Assembly (NCBI GenBank): GCA_022819825.1 | Contig: JAJEGM010000025.1 | Span: 1 to 46,458, forward strand | Source of the DNA: Acidimicrobiia bacterium | GTDB taxonomy: Bacteria; Actinomycetota; Acidimicrobiia; Acidimicrobiales; Bin134 | Length of the DNA stretch: 46,458 nucleotides | Direction of reading: 5' to 3' | In this document: positions 10,631 to 19,545 of the stretch, in pieces | Layout: each line of letters starts with the position of its first letter | How positions within the stretch are numbered: the first letter of the stretch is position 1 | Notes under the pieces: generated by a model | What the model was told of the DNA's origin: nothing | Seen by the model: only the letters and a program-made list of their open reading frames with translations | Database searches by the model: none | Position numbers and translations under genes: made by a program

Positions 10631-11719
10631 TCAGGCTGCCGGTTCCCCCGACTGAATAAAGGGAAGCGGGAGGTTGGGATCGGCGCCGGTGTCCAGCGGG
10701 GAGGGACCGTCGAGCTGAAGCCGCTGCCAGCCGGCGGCAGCCACCATGGCCGCGTTGTCGGTACACATGGAGCGGCTGGGCAAGAACCCGCTGATGCCGA
10801 TGGCCACACAGGCGTCGAGCAGTCGTTCCCGCAGGGAGGAGTTGGCCGCCACCCCGCCGGCCAGGCACAGGCCCTTGGCCCCGTATTGCTCGGCAGCCTT
10901 GCGGGCTTTGTGGATCAGCACGTCTACCACCGCCTCTTGAAATGACGCCGCGATGTCGGGCACATCGAGGTCGGGGTTGTTTCGCACGTGGTTGACCACT
11001 GCGGTCTTGAGGCCGCTGAACGAGAAGTCGTAGCCGTCGTCGTACATGGGCCGGGGGAAGGCCACCGCCTCGGGATTGCCGGTCATGGCCAGGCGGTCGA
11101 TGACCGGGCCCCCGGGATAGCCCAAGTCCATGAAGCGGGCCACCTTGTCGAACGCCTCACCGGCGGCGTCGTCCAGAGTTTGGCCGATGAGCCGGTAGCG
11201 CCCGAATGCCTCCATGAGCACCAGCAGGGTGTGGCCTCCGGACACGAGCAGCACCACTACCGGCAGCTCCAAATCGGGCTCCTCCAGGAACGATGAGTAG
11301 AGGTGGGCTTCCAAGTGGTTGACGGCCACGAACGGAACATCCCACACCAAGGCCAGCGACTTGGCTGCACTCACTCCCACCAACAGCGAGCCGATAAGGC
11401 CGGGGCCTGAGGTAGCAGCCACCGCCTCCACGTCGTGGTCGCTGAGGCCGGCCTCGATCACCGCTTGGGCCACCACCGGGGTGAGCAGCTCCACATGGGC
11501 CCGACTGGCGATCTCCGGGACCACCCCGCCGTAGCGGGCGTGCAGATCCACCTGGCTGCTGATCACCGACGAGAGAACGGCGGAGGGGCCAGAGACCACG
11601 GCCGCCGCGGTTTCATCACAGGAGGTCTCGATGCCCAGCACAATGGCAGGGGTGTGCGGGGGAGTATCGATGCCCAAGACGATGGCGGGGGCCTCTTGAG
11701 GGGTTTCCAGAACGGTCAT
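10631..11719 (-). CDS. tsaD: tRNA t6A37 threonylcarbamoyltransferase TsaD
   Basis: This 362-residue ASKHA-fold enzyme moves the threonylcarbamoyl group onto A37 of ANN-decoding tRNAs, working with TsaB and TsaE. The metal ligands are in HLEAH (135-139) and CTDNAAM (Asp321); SGPGLIGSL and [11 protein letters not shown] are family signatures. ATG 11719 overlaps the rimI stop as ATGA. An oddity is that the first beta strand is doubled: PAIVLGID at 11-18 and PAIVLGIE at 24-31, the second leading into the normal ETSCDETA. The first copy is probably a short duplication that adds 13 residues. Confidence 0.97.
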   Translation of the reverse strand: MTVLETPQEAPAIVLGIDTPPHTPAIVLGIETSCDETAAAVVSGPSAVLSSVISSQVDLHARYGGVVPEIASRAHVELLTPVVAQAVIEAGLSDHDVEAVAATSGPGLIGSLLVGVSAAKSLALVWDVPFVAVNHLEAHLYSSFLEEPDLELPVVVLLVSGGHTLLVLMEAFGRYRLIGQTLDDAAGEAFDKVARFMDLGYPGGPVIDRLAMTGNPEAVAFPRPMYDDGYDFSFSGLKTAVVNHVRNNPDLDVPDIAASFQEAVVDVLIHKARKAAEQYGAKGLCLAGGVAANSSLRERLLDACVAIGISGFLPSRSMCTDNAAMVAAAGWQRLQLDGPSPLDTGADPNLPLPFIQSGEPAA

Positions 11720-12279
11720 GCGCAGTCCAGTTCTACCGCGATCTTGATGAGACGGTCGGCATAGTCGGGTTGTTGGATGTTGTCGGCCCGCATCACCACG
11801 GCGTCGGGAGACAGCCCCATGTTCTTGTAATACCCCCGCTGAATGCCCACCGGGGCGAGGCCGAAGCGCCGATAGAGGGCCTGGGCGGCGGGATTGTCGG
11901 CAGCCACCTCCAAGGCGAGGCTGGTATTGCGGCGGCAGGCGGCCAACGCCAGGGCCAAGAACAGCCGGGCGCCGATGCCCTGACCCCGGCAATCGGGGGA
12001 CACCGTGACCGTGGTGATGTGGGCTTCTTTCTCCTCGAAGGCCACCCCGGCGTGGCCCACCAATCGACCGGGGCAGAAGCCTTTGGCATTGGCATCACCC
12101 ACCAATCGACTGGGGCGGGCTATCACATAGAGTCGATCCTCGGTGCGGGCCAACTCCGCCTCGTACACATCCCGGGACCAGGGAATGGGGTAGCACTGGG
12201 CGTCGATGGCCATGACCTGTGGCAGGTGATCGGAGGTCATGGGAACAATCATCTGATCAAGAGTCATGGGAAGGCTCAT
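11716..12279 (-). CDS. rimI: RimI-like ribosomal-protein-alanine N-acetyltransferase (GNAT)
   Basis: This 187-residue GNAT protein has the acetyl-CoA loop RGQGIGAR and the following helix, NPAAQALYRRFGLAPVG, and YYKNMGLSPDAVVM, as in RimI. In E. coli RimI acetylates the N-terminus of S18. Its place between tsaB and tsaD is the usual actinobacterial one. A 14-residue in-frame insertion (GDANAKGFCPGRLV region) repeats RLVG ahead of the central strand and arises from a 42-base duplication. The start overlaps the tsaB stop as ATGA. Confidence 0.93.
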   Translation of the reverse strand: MSLPMTLDQMIVPMTSDHLPQVMAIDAQCYPIPWSRDVYEAELARTEDRLYVIARPSRLVGDANAKGFCPGRLVGHAGVAFEEKEAHITTVTVSPDCRGQGIGARLFLALALAACRRNTSLALEVAADNPAAQALYRRFGLAPVGIQRGYYKNMGLSPDAVVMRADNIQQPDYADRLIKIAVELDCA

Positions 12280-12965
12280 CGGGTGTTCCAGTTGATGTCG
12301 GCGTCGGGAACCCGAAGGTATATCGGTTTGAGTTCCCAGGGTTTGACGAACTCCTCCCGCAGCGCCCGAGCGTGGGCTAGTTGTACCAGCGAGGCAGCCG
12401 AGGGGTGGGCCAGATCTTGTTCGGCGATTTCGGTCTTCTGGAGCCGGTGGAACACCTCGGAGTAGCGGCGGGCGCCGTCGCCCACCAGCAGCACTTCTTC
12501 GCTGGTGGCCAGCAACTCGGAGGCCAGATCGTCCGGGGTACCCACTTGGGCCTCTGACACCCGCTGGATCCCGCCGGGCACTTGACGGTAGAAGGCGTAG
12601 AACAGCTCACTGCGGCGGGCGTCGATGGCGGCCACAATCAGCCGGTTGGTGTGGCGCACGGCGAAAGCCAGCAGGTCGAGGCTGGATACGCCGATCATCG
12701 GTACTCCCAAGGCATAGGCCACCGCCATGGCGCTGGATATGCCCACCCGCAGGCCGGTGTACAGACCGGGGCCGAGATCCACTGCCACGCAACCCACATC
12801 CCGCAGCTCGATCCGGGCCTGACGGGTCACAAACTGGATCTGGGGAGCAATGGTCTCGGCATGGCGGCGGCCCCGGGCGCTGTGAGCCGAGGCCAGCACC
12901 CCCTCGTGCCCGCCAAGGGCGCATCCCACCTGCTGGGTGGCCGACTCAATGCCCAGTATCAACAC
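12276..12965 (-). CDS. tsaB: tRNA t6A37 biosynthesis protein TsaB
   Basis: This 229-residue ASKHA-fold partner stabilises TsaD in the t6A complex. The N-terminal LILGIESATQQVGCAL and the segment VDLGPGLYTGLRVGIS are TsaB signatures. The start is GTG 12965, which overlaps the tsaE stop by 7 bases. The longer open frame starting at 13025 would need 20 extra residues antisense-free but unlike the family, lying inside tsaE. TTG 12962 is an alternative start giving a TTGA overlap. Confidence 0.94.
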   Translation of the reverse strand: MLILGIESATQQVGCALGGHEGVLASAHSARGRRHAETIAPQIQFVTRQARIELRDVGCVAVDLGPGLYTGLRVGISSAMAVAYALGVPMIGVSSLDLLAFAVRHTNRLIVAAIDARRSELFYAFYRQVPGGIQRVSEAQVGTPDDLASELLATSEEVLLVGDGARRYSEVFHRLQKTEIAEQDLAHPSAASLVQLAHARALREEFVKPWELKPIYLRVPDADINWNTR

Positions 12966-13480
12966 GGTGGGCTCTCCAACCAAGGTTCGGCGAGGGCGGT
13001 CAGCTCGTCTACTCGGGCTTGCCATCGGGATCCCACTGGGGTGAGCACTACCACCCGCTCGTCAGGAGGGCTGGGACGGCCCTCCACGAAGGTCAGTGCC
13101 ACTTCGAGATAGTCGCTGGGCAGGGCTTGGCGGATGGCGTCGCCCCACTCGATGAGGATGACCCCGTCGCTGTCGAGCAGTTCGGGCAGGCCTAGGTCGA
13201 GCACTTCGGAGATCTGGTCGAGACGGAAGACATCGAGATGGTGGAGGAGCAGCCGTCCGTGGTACTCCCGGGCCAGAGTGAAGGTAGGGCTGGTGACCGG
13301 CTCGCTGATGCCCAATGCGGCGGCGAACCCCTGAGTGAAGGTGGTCTTGCCCGCGCCCAGGTCACCCACCAGCAGCAAGAGGTCGCCGGCCTGGGCCTGC
13401 TCGGCCAGGCTGGCGGCTAATTCCCGGGTGTTGTCGGGAGAGCGGGTGCGGACTCGTATCATGGGAGCGTCGGGGCGCAT
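12959..13480 (-). CDS. tsaE: tRNA t6A37 biosynthesis ATPase TsaE
   Basis: This 173-residue P-loop protein has Walker A GDLGAGKTT at 39-47, a switch region SPTFTLAREY, and LDVFRLD and LIEWGD further on. TsaE hydrolyses ATP to reset the TsaBD complex. ATG 13480 is used; ATG 13462 (MIRVRTRSP) is equally possible and gives a length closer to the family. It is the first of four overlapping genes tsaE-tsaB-rimI-tsaD. TsaC/Sua5, which makes the threonylcarbamoyl-AMP, is not in the window. Confidence 0.93.
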   Translation of the reverse strand: MRPDAPMIRVRTRSPDNTRELAASLAEQAQAGDLLLLVGDLGAGKTTFTQGFAAALGISEPVTSPTFTLAREYHGRLLLHHLDVFRLDQISEVLDLGLPELLDSDGVILIEWGDAIRQALPSDYLEVALTFVEGRPSPPDERVVVLTPVGSRWQARVDELTALAEPWLESPPC

Positions 13481-13499
13481 TGGGGCGAGGGGACAGGAA

Positions 13500-14063
13500 T
13501 CATCCCGACATCGCCATGCGGGCTCGAACCAGATCAGAGCGCATCTGAGCCTCTTGGAGACCGCCGCCCCGCAGCACCGCCGCCGGATGGTAGGTGGGGA
13601 TGATCACGGCGTCGGTGTTGGGCATCGGGTAGCTCTGGCCTCGCAGCTTGGTGATCCCGGTCTTAGTGTCCAGCAGCAGCTTGGAAGAGAAATTGCCCAG
13701 GGTGACCACCACCCTTGGGGCGATGAGCTCGACTTGCTGCTCCAACCACGGGCGGCAGGCGTCGATCTCGTCGGGTTTGGGATCTCGATTGTCGGGAGGA
13801 CGGCATTTGACCACATTGGCGATGTAGCAGCTGTCGCGGGTCAGCCCGATTTCCTCGGCCATCAGCCGGTCGAGCAGCTTTCCCGAGCGGCCCACAAAGG
13901 GAAGGCCCTGCTTATCCTCTTCAGCACCGGGTCCTTCGCCGACGAACATGAGGTCGGCTTGGGGGTTGCCCATGCCGAACACCACCTGTGTTCGGCCCTC
14001 GGCCAGCCCGCACTTTGTGCAATCGGCAGCTTCGGCGGCAACCTCGGCCAACGTCAACGTCAC
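13500..14063 (-). CDS. Type-4 uracil-DNA glycosylase with [4Fe-4S] cluster
   Basis: This 187-residue protein removes uracil from DNA as the first step of base-excision repair. The four cluster cysteines are Cys15 and Cys18 (CTKC) and Cys87 and Cys103. Motif GEGPGAEED is at 42-50 and HPAAVLR at 159-165 forms the DNA-intercalating end of the active site. The start is GTG 14063, since upstream residues are unlike the family and run antisense to the next gene. It lies 19 bases ahead of tsaE and may head that operon. Confidence 0.92.
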   Translation of the reverse strand: MTLTLAEVAAEAADCTKCGLAEGRTQVVFGMGNPQADLMFVGEGPGAEEDKQGLPFVGRSGKLLDRLMAEEIGLTRDSCYIANVVKCRPPDNRDPKPDEIDACRPWLEQQVELIAPRVVVTLGNFSSKLLLDTKTGITKLRGQSYPMPNTDAVIIPTYHPAAVLRGGGLQEAQMRSDLVRARMAMSG

Positions 14064-14216
14064 AGGCCAAGAATACGCCCCCCACCAGCAGATTCGATAG
14101 GGGAGTTGCAAGTTATGGACTTGGGCGGGTGCTGCGCCGCCGGAGCGCCTCGGTCCCAAGCCGCTGACGGCAATACTGGTATTCTGCGCAGGCAGGCGCG
14201 AGGAGGGGTGCAGATC

Positions 14217-15344
14217 ATGATCGACTGGCTCGGCATCGACCATCTGTTCAAGTTGTCCGGCGGCGAGGTGGTACTGGGATTCCTCACGCCGCTGTTCGTC
14301 TGCGTCGCGGTCTTCGTGGCGCACATGATCCTGCCCGGGAGGCGGGTGCCCGGCTACGCCACCGACCGCGAGACCGGCGAGCCCCGCCAATACCGGCTCA
14401 ACGGATTGGCGGTGTTCGTGCTTGCGCACCTCGTGTGGCTATTCGCGATGCCGCGCGACTGGTTCTACCGGTCGACCATGTATGCGATAGCGGGCGGCGT
14501 GGTGATCGCGATCATCGCGAATACCGTCGTGGTGTTCTCCCAGCCCGAAGGCGCACAGAAGAACCGCCTGCTGGCCTGGTGGTTCGGACGTGCGCAAGAG
14601 CTGCAATTCTTCAACGGCCGCCTCGACCTCAAGATGTACTTCTACATGGTGGGCGGCACGATGCTGTCGCTCAATGCGTGGTCCGCCGCCGCATGGCACA
14701 ACGACAACGTTGCCGATGCCAACCCTGGCTTGTTCCTCTACGTCGCCATCAGTTCCTTCTACGTCTTCGACTACTTCGTCTGGGAACGGGTGCAGCTCTA
14801 CACCTACGACCTCATCCACGAGAACGTCGGATTCAAGCTCGTCTGGGGCGGGCCGTTCGTGTGGGGCTGGATGTTCGTGCTGCCGCTGTGGGGTTTGGCG
14901 CCACACGCCGACCCGGGCATCTCAGGCGGCTGGATGTACTTCTGGCTGATCGGCAGCGCAGCACTGTTCTTGGTGGGCTGGACGATCTCTCGCGGCTCCA
15001 ACATGCAGAAGTACACGTTCAAGCGCTGGCCGGAACGCAAGTTCCTCGGCATCATCGAGCCGGAGTACATCCAGGCCGGCGAGCGCAAGATTCTGGTCAG
15101 CGGGTTCTGGGGGAAAGCACGGCACTTCGGCTATTTCGGTGAAGGCCTGTACGGGATTGCCGTGGCGCTGACCTTTGGGCACTTCTCCAACCTGTGGGCC
15201 TGGACGTACGTGGTGTTTATCGTTGCGTTCTTCGTTCCTCGCCAGTTCGAGGACGACAAGGTCTGCGCCGAGAAGTACGGCGAAGAGAAGTGGGCCGAAT
15301 ACCAGGCTCGAGTTCCGTACCGGATCATCCCCGGCATCTTCTAG
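14217..15344 (+). CDS. ERG4/ERG24-like membrane reductase, copy 1
   Basis: This 375-residue polytopic membrane protein has the C-terminal signature of sterol C14/C7 reductases: SGFWGKARHFGYFGE (295-309), DDKVCAEKYG (346-355) and VPYRIIPGIF at the end. Upstream, FFNGRLDLKMYFYMVGG corresponds to the family's GR..DLK..  segment. Such enzymes reduce a ring double bond with NADPH. The ATG at 14217 has AGGAGG nine bases upstream. A close paralogue follows 39 bases later. No sterol-cyclising gene is in the window, so the substrate could be a sterol, another isoprenoid or something else. It opens a plus-strand block inserted between tsaE and alr. Confidence 0.8.
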   Translation: MIDWLGIDHLFKLSGGEVVLGFLTPLFVCVAVFVAHMILPGRRVPGYATDRETGEPRQYRLNGLAVFVLAHLVWLFAMPRDWFYRSTMYAIAGGVVIAIIANTVVVFSQPEGAQKNRLLAWWFGRAQELQFFNGRLDLKMYFYMVGGTMLSLNAWSAAAWHNDNVADANPGLFLYVAISSFYVFDYFVWERVQLYTYDLIHENVGFKLVWGGPFVWGWMFVLPLWGLAPHADPGISGGWMYFWLIGSAALFLVGWTISRGSNMQKYTFKRWPERKFLGIIEPEYIQAGERKILVSGFWGKARHFGYFGEGLYGIAVALTFGHFSNLWAWTYVVFIVAFFVPRQFEDDKVCAEKYGEEKWAEYQARVPYRIIPGIF

Positions 15345-15383
15345 CGCCGACCGGCTGAAGCGGTACCGGAGAGGAGGCCAACG

Positions 15384-16520
15384 ATGTTCGAATGGCTCGG
15401 CGTCGGACACCTGACTGAGTTGACTGCGGGCGAGGCGGTGCTGGGATTCCTAACACCGCTGATCGTGATGGCCGCCTTCGTCGTGCTCCATATGATCCTG
15501 CCCGGCAAGCGCGTGACCGGCTACGTGATCGACGCGGCCACCGGCCAGCCCCGCAGCTACCGCCTCAACGGTCTGCTGGTGTTTGCGGTGGCCCAGCTTC
15601 TGTGGTGGTTCGAGCTCACCGGCATGCCGCGCGACTGGTTCTACCGGTCATCGCTGTACGCCGTGGCCGGCGGAACGGTGCTCGCTTTCGTCTTGACCTC
15701 GATAGCGGTGTTCACCCAGCCCGAAGGCGAGGTCAAGAACCGTTTGCTGGCCTGGTGGTTCGGGCGGGCCCCTGAGATGCAGTTCTTCAACGGCCGCCTC
15801 GACCTCAAGATGTACTTCTACATCGTGGGCGGCACGATGCTGTCGCTCAATGCGTGGTCCAGCGCAGTGTGGCACCACGAGAACATTGCAGATCTCAATC
15901 CGGGTGTCTTCGCATTCGCAGCATTCGTCACCGTCTACGTCTTGGATTACTTCATTTTCGAGCGGACGATGCTCTACACGTACGACATCATTCACGAACG
16001 GCTCGGCTTCAAGCTGTTCTGGGGCGGGCTCATCGTCTACGGCTGGGTGTTCATCATTCCGATGTGGGGGCTGGCGGCCCATCCCGACCCGGGGCTCTCA
16101 GGCGGCTGGCGCGTGCTGTGGCTGATCGGTGCGCCTGCGCTGTACGCCGTGGGATGGGTCATCACTCGCGGCGCCAGCTTGCAGAAGTACACGTTCAAGC
16201 GCTGGCCCGACCGCACGTTTCTCGGGGTGTTCGCGCCACAGGTCATCGAGGCTGGCGACCGCAAGATCCTGTGCAGCGGCTTCTGGGGCGCCGCCCGGCA
16301 TTTCAACTACATGGGCGAGTGGTGCTTCGGCCTCGCCATCGCCCTGGTCTGGGGTCATTTCGGCAACCTGTGGGCATGGGTCTACTTCGTCTACGTCATC
16401 GCGTTGTTCCTCATCCGCCAGAGGCAGGACGACCGGCACTGCGCCACCAAGTACGGTCCCGAGAAGTGGGCCGAATACCGGCAGCGAGTTCCCTACCGAA
16501 TCGTTCCCGGCATCTACTGA
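15384..16520 (+). CDS. ERG4/ERG24-like membrane reductase, copy 2
   Basis: This 378-residue paralogue of the preceding gene is similar throughout. It shares FFNGRLDLKMYFY, GGTMLSLNAWS, QKYTFKRWP, SGFWGAARHFNYMGEW and VPYRIVPGIY. The HFNYMGE version is closer to the canonical RHxNYxGD motif of sterol reductases than copy 1 (HFGYFGE). Multiple hydrophobic segments indicate an integral membrane enzyme. The ATG at 15384 follows a strong GGAGG. The pair probably arose by tandem duplication and is probably co-transcribed. They may act on different double bonds or form a heteromer; the sequence does not decide. Confidence 0.8.
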   Translation: MFEWLGVGHLTELTAGEAVLGFLTPLIVMAAFVVLHMILPGKRVTGYVIDAATGQPRSYRLNGLLVFAVAQLLWWFELTGMPRDWFYRSSLYAVAGGTVLAFVLTSIAVFTQPEGEVKNRLLAWWFGRAPEMQFFNGRLDLKMYFYIVGGTMLSLNAWSSAVWHHENIADLNPGVFAFAAFVTVYVLDYFIFERTMLYTYDIIHERLGFKLFWGGLIVYGWVFIIPMWGLAAHPDPGLSGGWRVLWLIGAPALYAVGWVITRGASLQKYTFKRWPDRTFLGVFAPQVIEAGDRKILCSGFWGAARHFNYMGEWCFGLAIALVWGHFGNLWAWVYFVYVIALFLIRQRQDDRHCATKYGPEKWAEYRQRVPYRIVPGIY

Positions 16521-16568
16521 TCCGGCTCGCGAGCCGATGCGCGGTTCAGTGAGGGTGCGGTACGGTCG

Positions 16569-17456
16569 GTGGTGATGCTGGGAGTTGGCGGGGGCGTGCT
16601 GGTGGGGCACTGGACCGATGAGGCGGCCCTCACGGGATGCACGGTGGTGGTGTTTCCCGAGGGAACGACGGCTTCGGGGGAAATCCGGGGCGGCGCGCCG
16701 GCGACTCGTGATTTTGCCCTGTTAGCACCAGAGCGGACAGTGAACCAGGTAGACGCGGTGGTGTTGTCGGGGGGGTCGGCGTTCGGGTTGGCGGCGGCCG
16801 ACGGGGTGATGCGGTGGTGCGAGGAGCAGGGCCGGGGGTTCGAGACCAGAGGCGGGCGGGTACCGATTGTGGTGGGCCTGTCGTTGTACGACCTGACCGA
16901 GGGCGACGGCACAGTGCGCCCTAGCCCCGATGCCGGCTACGCCGCGGCTCGGATGGCCAGCGATGCGCCCCCGTCGCTGGGACGGGTTGGTGCCGGCACC
17001 GGGGCCACTATGAACAAGTGGCGGGGAGCGGAAAACCGCCAACCGGGGGGGCTGGGCGGCGCCCTGCTCCATGTGGACGATGTGATAGTGGGGGCGTTGG
17101 TGGCGGTGAACGCTTCTGGGGAATTCAACGATGGCTCCTTGCAGCAGGCGCTGATCGACGGCACTTATGAGCATCGGCCTGCCAATCCGTTCTCCGACAG
17201 CAATGACGAGGCGCACACCAACACCACCATCGGGGTAATCGCCACCAATGCCAAGCTCGACAAGGCGGCCTGCTTCCGGGTGGCTCGTAGCGGCCACAGC
17301 GGGATGGCCCGGGCGCTGCTGCCGGCCCACACCGATGGCGACGGGGACGCGCTGGTAGTGGGAGCTACGGGGCAGATAGAGGCCGATTTCAACCTGGTCC
17401 GGCTCATGGCGGCGGCGGCCGTGGAGACCGCCGTCAAGGCAGTGGGCCGACATTGA
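16569..17456 (+). CDS. P1/S58 family (DmpA/NylC-like) N-terminal nucleophile hydrolase
   Basis: This 295-residue precursor belongs to the family that cuts itself to free an N-terminal nucleophile. The cleavage site is visible in HTNTTIGVIATNA, between Asn218 and Thr219, giving alpha and beta chains. Other family segments are VLSGGSAFGLAAADGVM (65-81), GAGTGATMNKW, and NASGEF. Known members are aminopeptidases (DmpA) and nylon-oligomer hydrolases (NylC), so the substrate is an amide or peptide but not more exactly known. Start codons GTG 16569, GTG 16572 and ATG 16575 are all possible. It lies 48 bases after the second reductase. Confidence 0.88.
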   Translation: MVMLGVGGGVLVGHWTDEAALTGCTVVVFPEGTTASGEIRGGAPATRDFALLAPERTVNQVDAVVLSGGSAFGLAAADGVMRWCEEQGRGFETRGGRVPIVVGLSLYDLTEGDGTVRPSPDAGYAAARMASDAPPSLGRVGAGTGATMNKWRGAENRQPGGLGGALLHVDDVIVGALVAVNASGEFNDGSLQQALIDGTYEHRPANPFSDSNDEAHTNTTIGVIATNAKLDKAACFRVARSGHSGMARALLPAHTDGDGDALVVGATGQIEADFNLVRLMAAAAVETAVKAVGRH

Positions 17457-17538
17457 CCTCGTTTGAGGACAATGGGATAAGGAATATCTCGGTGGGCCAT
17501 GATGACGGTGCTTGAAGGCAACCGCGAAGGGGATTGAC

Positions 17539-18402
17539 ATGAAGGACTTGGCTGGGAAGGTGGCTGTGATCACCGGGGCAGGCAGCGGTATGGGTCGGGC
17601 CATGGTGCGAAAAGCCGCTTCCGAGGGTATGCACGTATTGGCGGGCGACATCGACGAGGCCGGACTGGCCGAGACCGTGGGTGGCCTGGAGAATGCCCAA
17701 CTCATGTTGACCGATGTGACCAGCCCCGACGCCAATGAGGCACTGGCCAATGCGGCCCTGGAGCGATTCGGCGGCATTCACCTGGTACACCTCAACGCTG
17801 GAGTGCTCACCGGCGGGTTCACCTGGGAGAACACCGTGGACGATTGGCGCTGGGTGCTGGACGTGAACCTATGGGGCGTGATCCACGGGGTGCGCAGCTT
17901 CATTCCCCGGATGCTGGAGAAGGGCGAAGACGGCCACGTGGTGATCACTGCTTCGGTGGGCGGACTCACTTCTGGAGGCCTGCTCGGTCCTTACACCACC
18001 TCGAAGTACGGGGCGGTGGCCATCGCCGAGTCGCTGCATCGAGAGCTGAACATGATCGGCGCGCCGATCGGGGTGTCGTGCTTGTGCCCTGGCCCAGTGG
18101 CCACCGGCATCTTCCGGGCTGAGCGCAACCGTCCCGATACCTACGACGACACCTGTGGGCCCATGTCAGCCGACGCCGAGGCGGCGGCTTTCCACACCGC
18201 CTTGATCAACGCCATCGACGAGGGTACCGACCCGACCGAGATCCCTGAGCTGGTATTCGACGCGGTGCAAAACGACAAGTTCTGGGTCTTTCCCCATCCC
18301 GATTTCAAGGAGAGGATCGCAGCCCGCACCGAGTCGATCATGAATGAGACCAATCCTGAGTACACCGTGGGGCTGCCCGACATTCAATCCCCTGCTCGCT
18401 AG
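17539..18402 (+). CDS. Short-chain dehydrogenase/reductase (SDR)
   Basis: This 287-residue SDR has TGAGSGMG at 12-19, LNAG at 85-88, Ser139 and the pair Tyr152 and Lys156 (YTTSK). ATG 17539 has AAGGGG seven bases upstream and gives the usual N-terminus MKDLAGKVAVITG; the open frame extends to a TTG at 17512 that has no such support. The C-terminus is longer than the minimal SDR, with a helical segment after residue 200. The substrate is not visible. It ends the plus-strand block that starts with the two membrane reductases, and could act with them. Confidence 0.9.
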   Translation: MKDLAGKVAVITGAGSGMGRAMVRKAASEGMHVLAGDIDEAGLAETVGGLENAQLMLTDVTSPDANEALANAALERFGGIHLVHLNAGVLTGGFTWENTVDDWRWVLDVNLWGVIHGVRSFIPRMLEKGEDGHVVITASVGGLTSGGLLGPYTTSKYGAVAIAESLHRELNMIGAPIGVSCLCPGPVATGIFRAERNRPDTYDDTCGPMSADAEAAAFHTALINAIDEGTDPTEIPELVFDAVQNDKFWVFPHPDFKERIAARTESIMNETNPEYTVGLPDIQSPAR

Positions 18403-18435
18403 CTGGAGCGTGAGTCCGGAAGGGCAGCGGGTCTA

Positions 18436-19545
18436 CTAGGTATAGCGGAGGGGGATCCGACGGCCGAGGTGGCAGACGATTTCGTAGGCAACGGTGTCAA
18501 TGCGCTCGGCGATCTCGGTGGCGGTTATCTCCTCGCTGCCCTGTCGCCCCAATAGCACCACCTCATCGCCGGGTGACACCGGGTGGTCCAGACCGCAGTC
18601 CACCATGGTCTGGTCCATGGTCACCACCCCGGCGATGGGGCGCCGGCGCCCGCCGATCAGCACTTCGCCCCCACTCACGCCGAGACGGCGGGTCCAGCCG
18701 TCGGCGTAGCCGATGGGGATGGTGGCCAGCTGCGTGTCGGCGGGGGCGGTGTAGTGGTGGCCGTAAGACACCGGCGTGCCCGCGGCAATGGTCTTGACCA
18801 TGGCCACCTCGGTGCGCAAGGTCATCGCCGGCTGAAGCGGAAGGCAGCCGGCCAATGCCGGCGACGGCGGGATGCCGTAGATGGCGATGCCACAGCGCAC
18901 CATGTCGAATCGTCCGGCAGGATGCGCCATAGCCACGGCCGAGTTGGCCAGGTGGCGACAGAAGTCGTGGTGACCGCCAAGGCGCAGCCGCGAGAGCAGA
19001 TGGTTGTATTGCTCAATCTGGTACGCGGTGAACGGATTGTCGGGCTCGTCAGCCACTGCGCAATGGGTCCACACTCCGGCAAGCTCCAGCGTGTCTCGAT
19101 CGGCGATGGCATCGGCCAGCATCATGACTTCCGCCGGCGATGCACCGACTCGGGCCATGCCGGTGTCGACCTTTAGGTGGACGGGTAGACGCTCGTCGGC
19201 AGCGGCGGCGGCTGCTGCGGCGGCCGCCAAACCCTCGCCCTGGTACACGGTGGGAATGAGCCCGAATTCAACCACCTGGGCAAACTCATTGGGTCGAGGC
19301 TCTGACAAGAGGAGGATGGGGGTGTCGATCCCGGCCTCTCGGAGTTGGCGGCCCTCGTCCACTAGGGCCACGGCCAGGGTGCTCACCCCCGCATCCACCG
19401 CAGTTCGGGCCACCGGGACCATGCCATGCCCATAGGCATCGGCTTTGACCACTGCGCACAACTTGGCGGGATGGACGAGTTCGGCCAAGAGCCTCGCGTT
19501 GTGGGCGATGGCCGAGAGGCTGATGTCGGCCCAGGTCGGCCTCAT
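18436..19545 (-). CDS. alr: Alanine racemase
   Basis: This 369-residue PLP enzyme makes D-alanine for peptidoglycan. Lys34 in AVVKADAYGHG binds PLP, and Tyr261 in VSYGHHYTA is the second catalytic base from the partner subunit. The start is ATG 19545, overlapping the nnr stop as ATGA. The open frame upstream of it has no family similarity and is rejected. An oddity is a run of alanines near residues 107-116, just before DERLPVHLKVDTGMARVG, which looks like a low-complexity loop expansion. Confidence 0.96.
   Translation of the reverse strand: MRPTWADISLSAIAHNARLLAELVHPAKLCAVVKADAYGHGMVPVARTAVDAGVSTLAVALVDEGRQLREAGIDTPILLLSEPRPNEFAQVVEFGLIPTVYQGEGLAAAAAAAAAADERLPVHLKVDTGMARVGASPAEVMMLADAIADRDTLELAGVWTHCAVADEPDNPFTAYQIEQYNHLLSRLRLGGHHDFCRHLANSAVAMAHPAGRFDMVRCGIAIYGIPPSPALAGCLPLQPAMTLRTEVAMVKTIAAGTPVSYGHHYTAPADTQLATIPIGYADGWTRRLGVSGGEVLIGGRRRPIAGVVTMDQTMVDCGLDHPVSPGDEVVLLGRQGSEEITATEIAERIDTVAYEIVCHLGRRIPLRYT

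Noticed and set aside
16523..16536. Palindrome CGGCTCGCGAGCCG as a terminator after the second reductase
   Set aside because: There is no loop or T-run, and the next gene starts 33 bases on; it may be chance in GC-rich DNA.
19200..19235. Alanine-run bases in alr as a frameshift or assembly error
   Set aside because: The frame is intact on both sides and all catalytic residues are present, so it is taken as a loop expansion.
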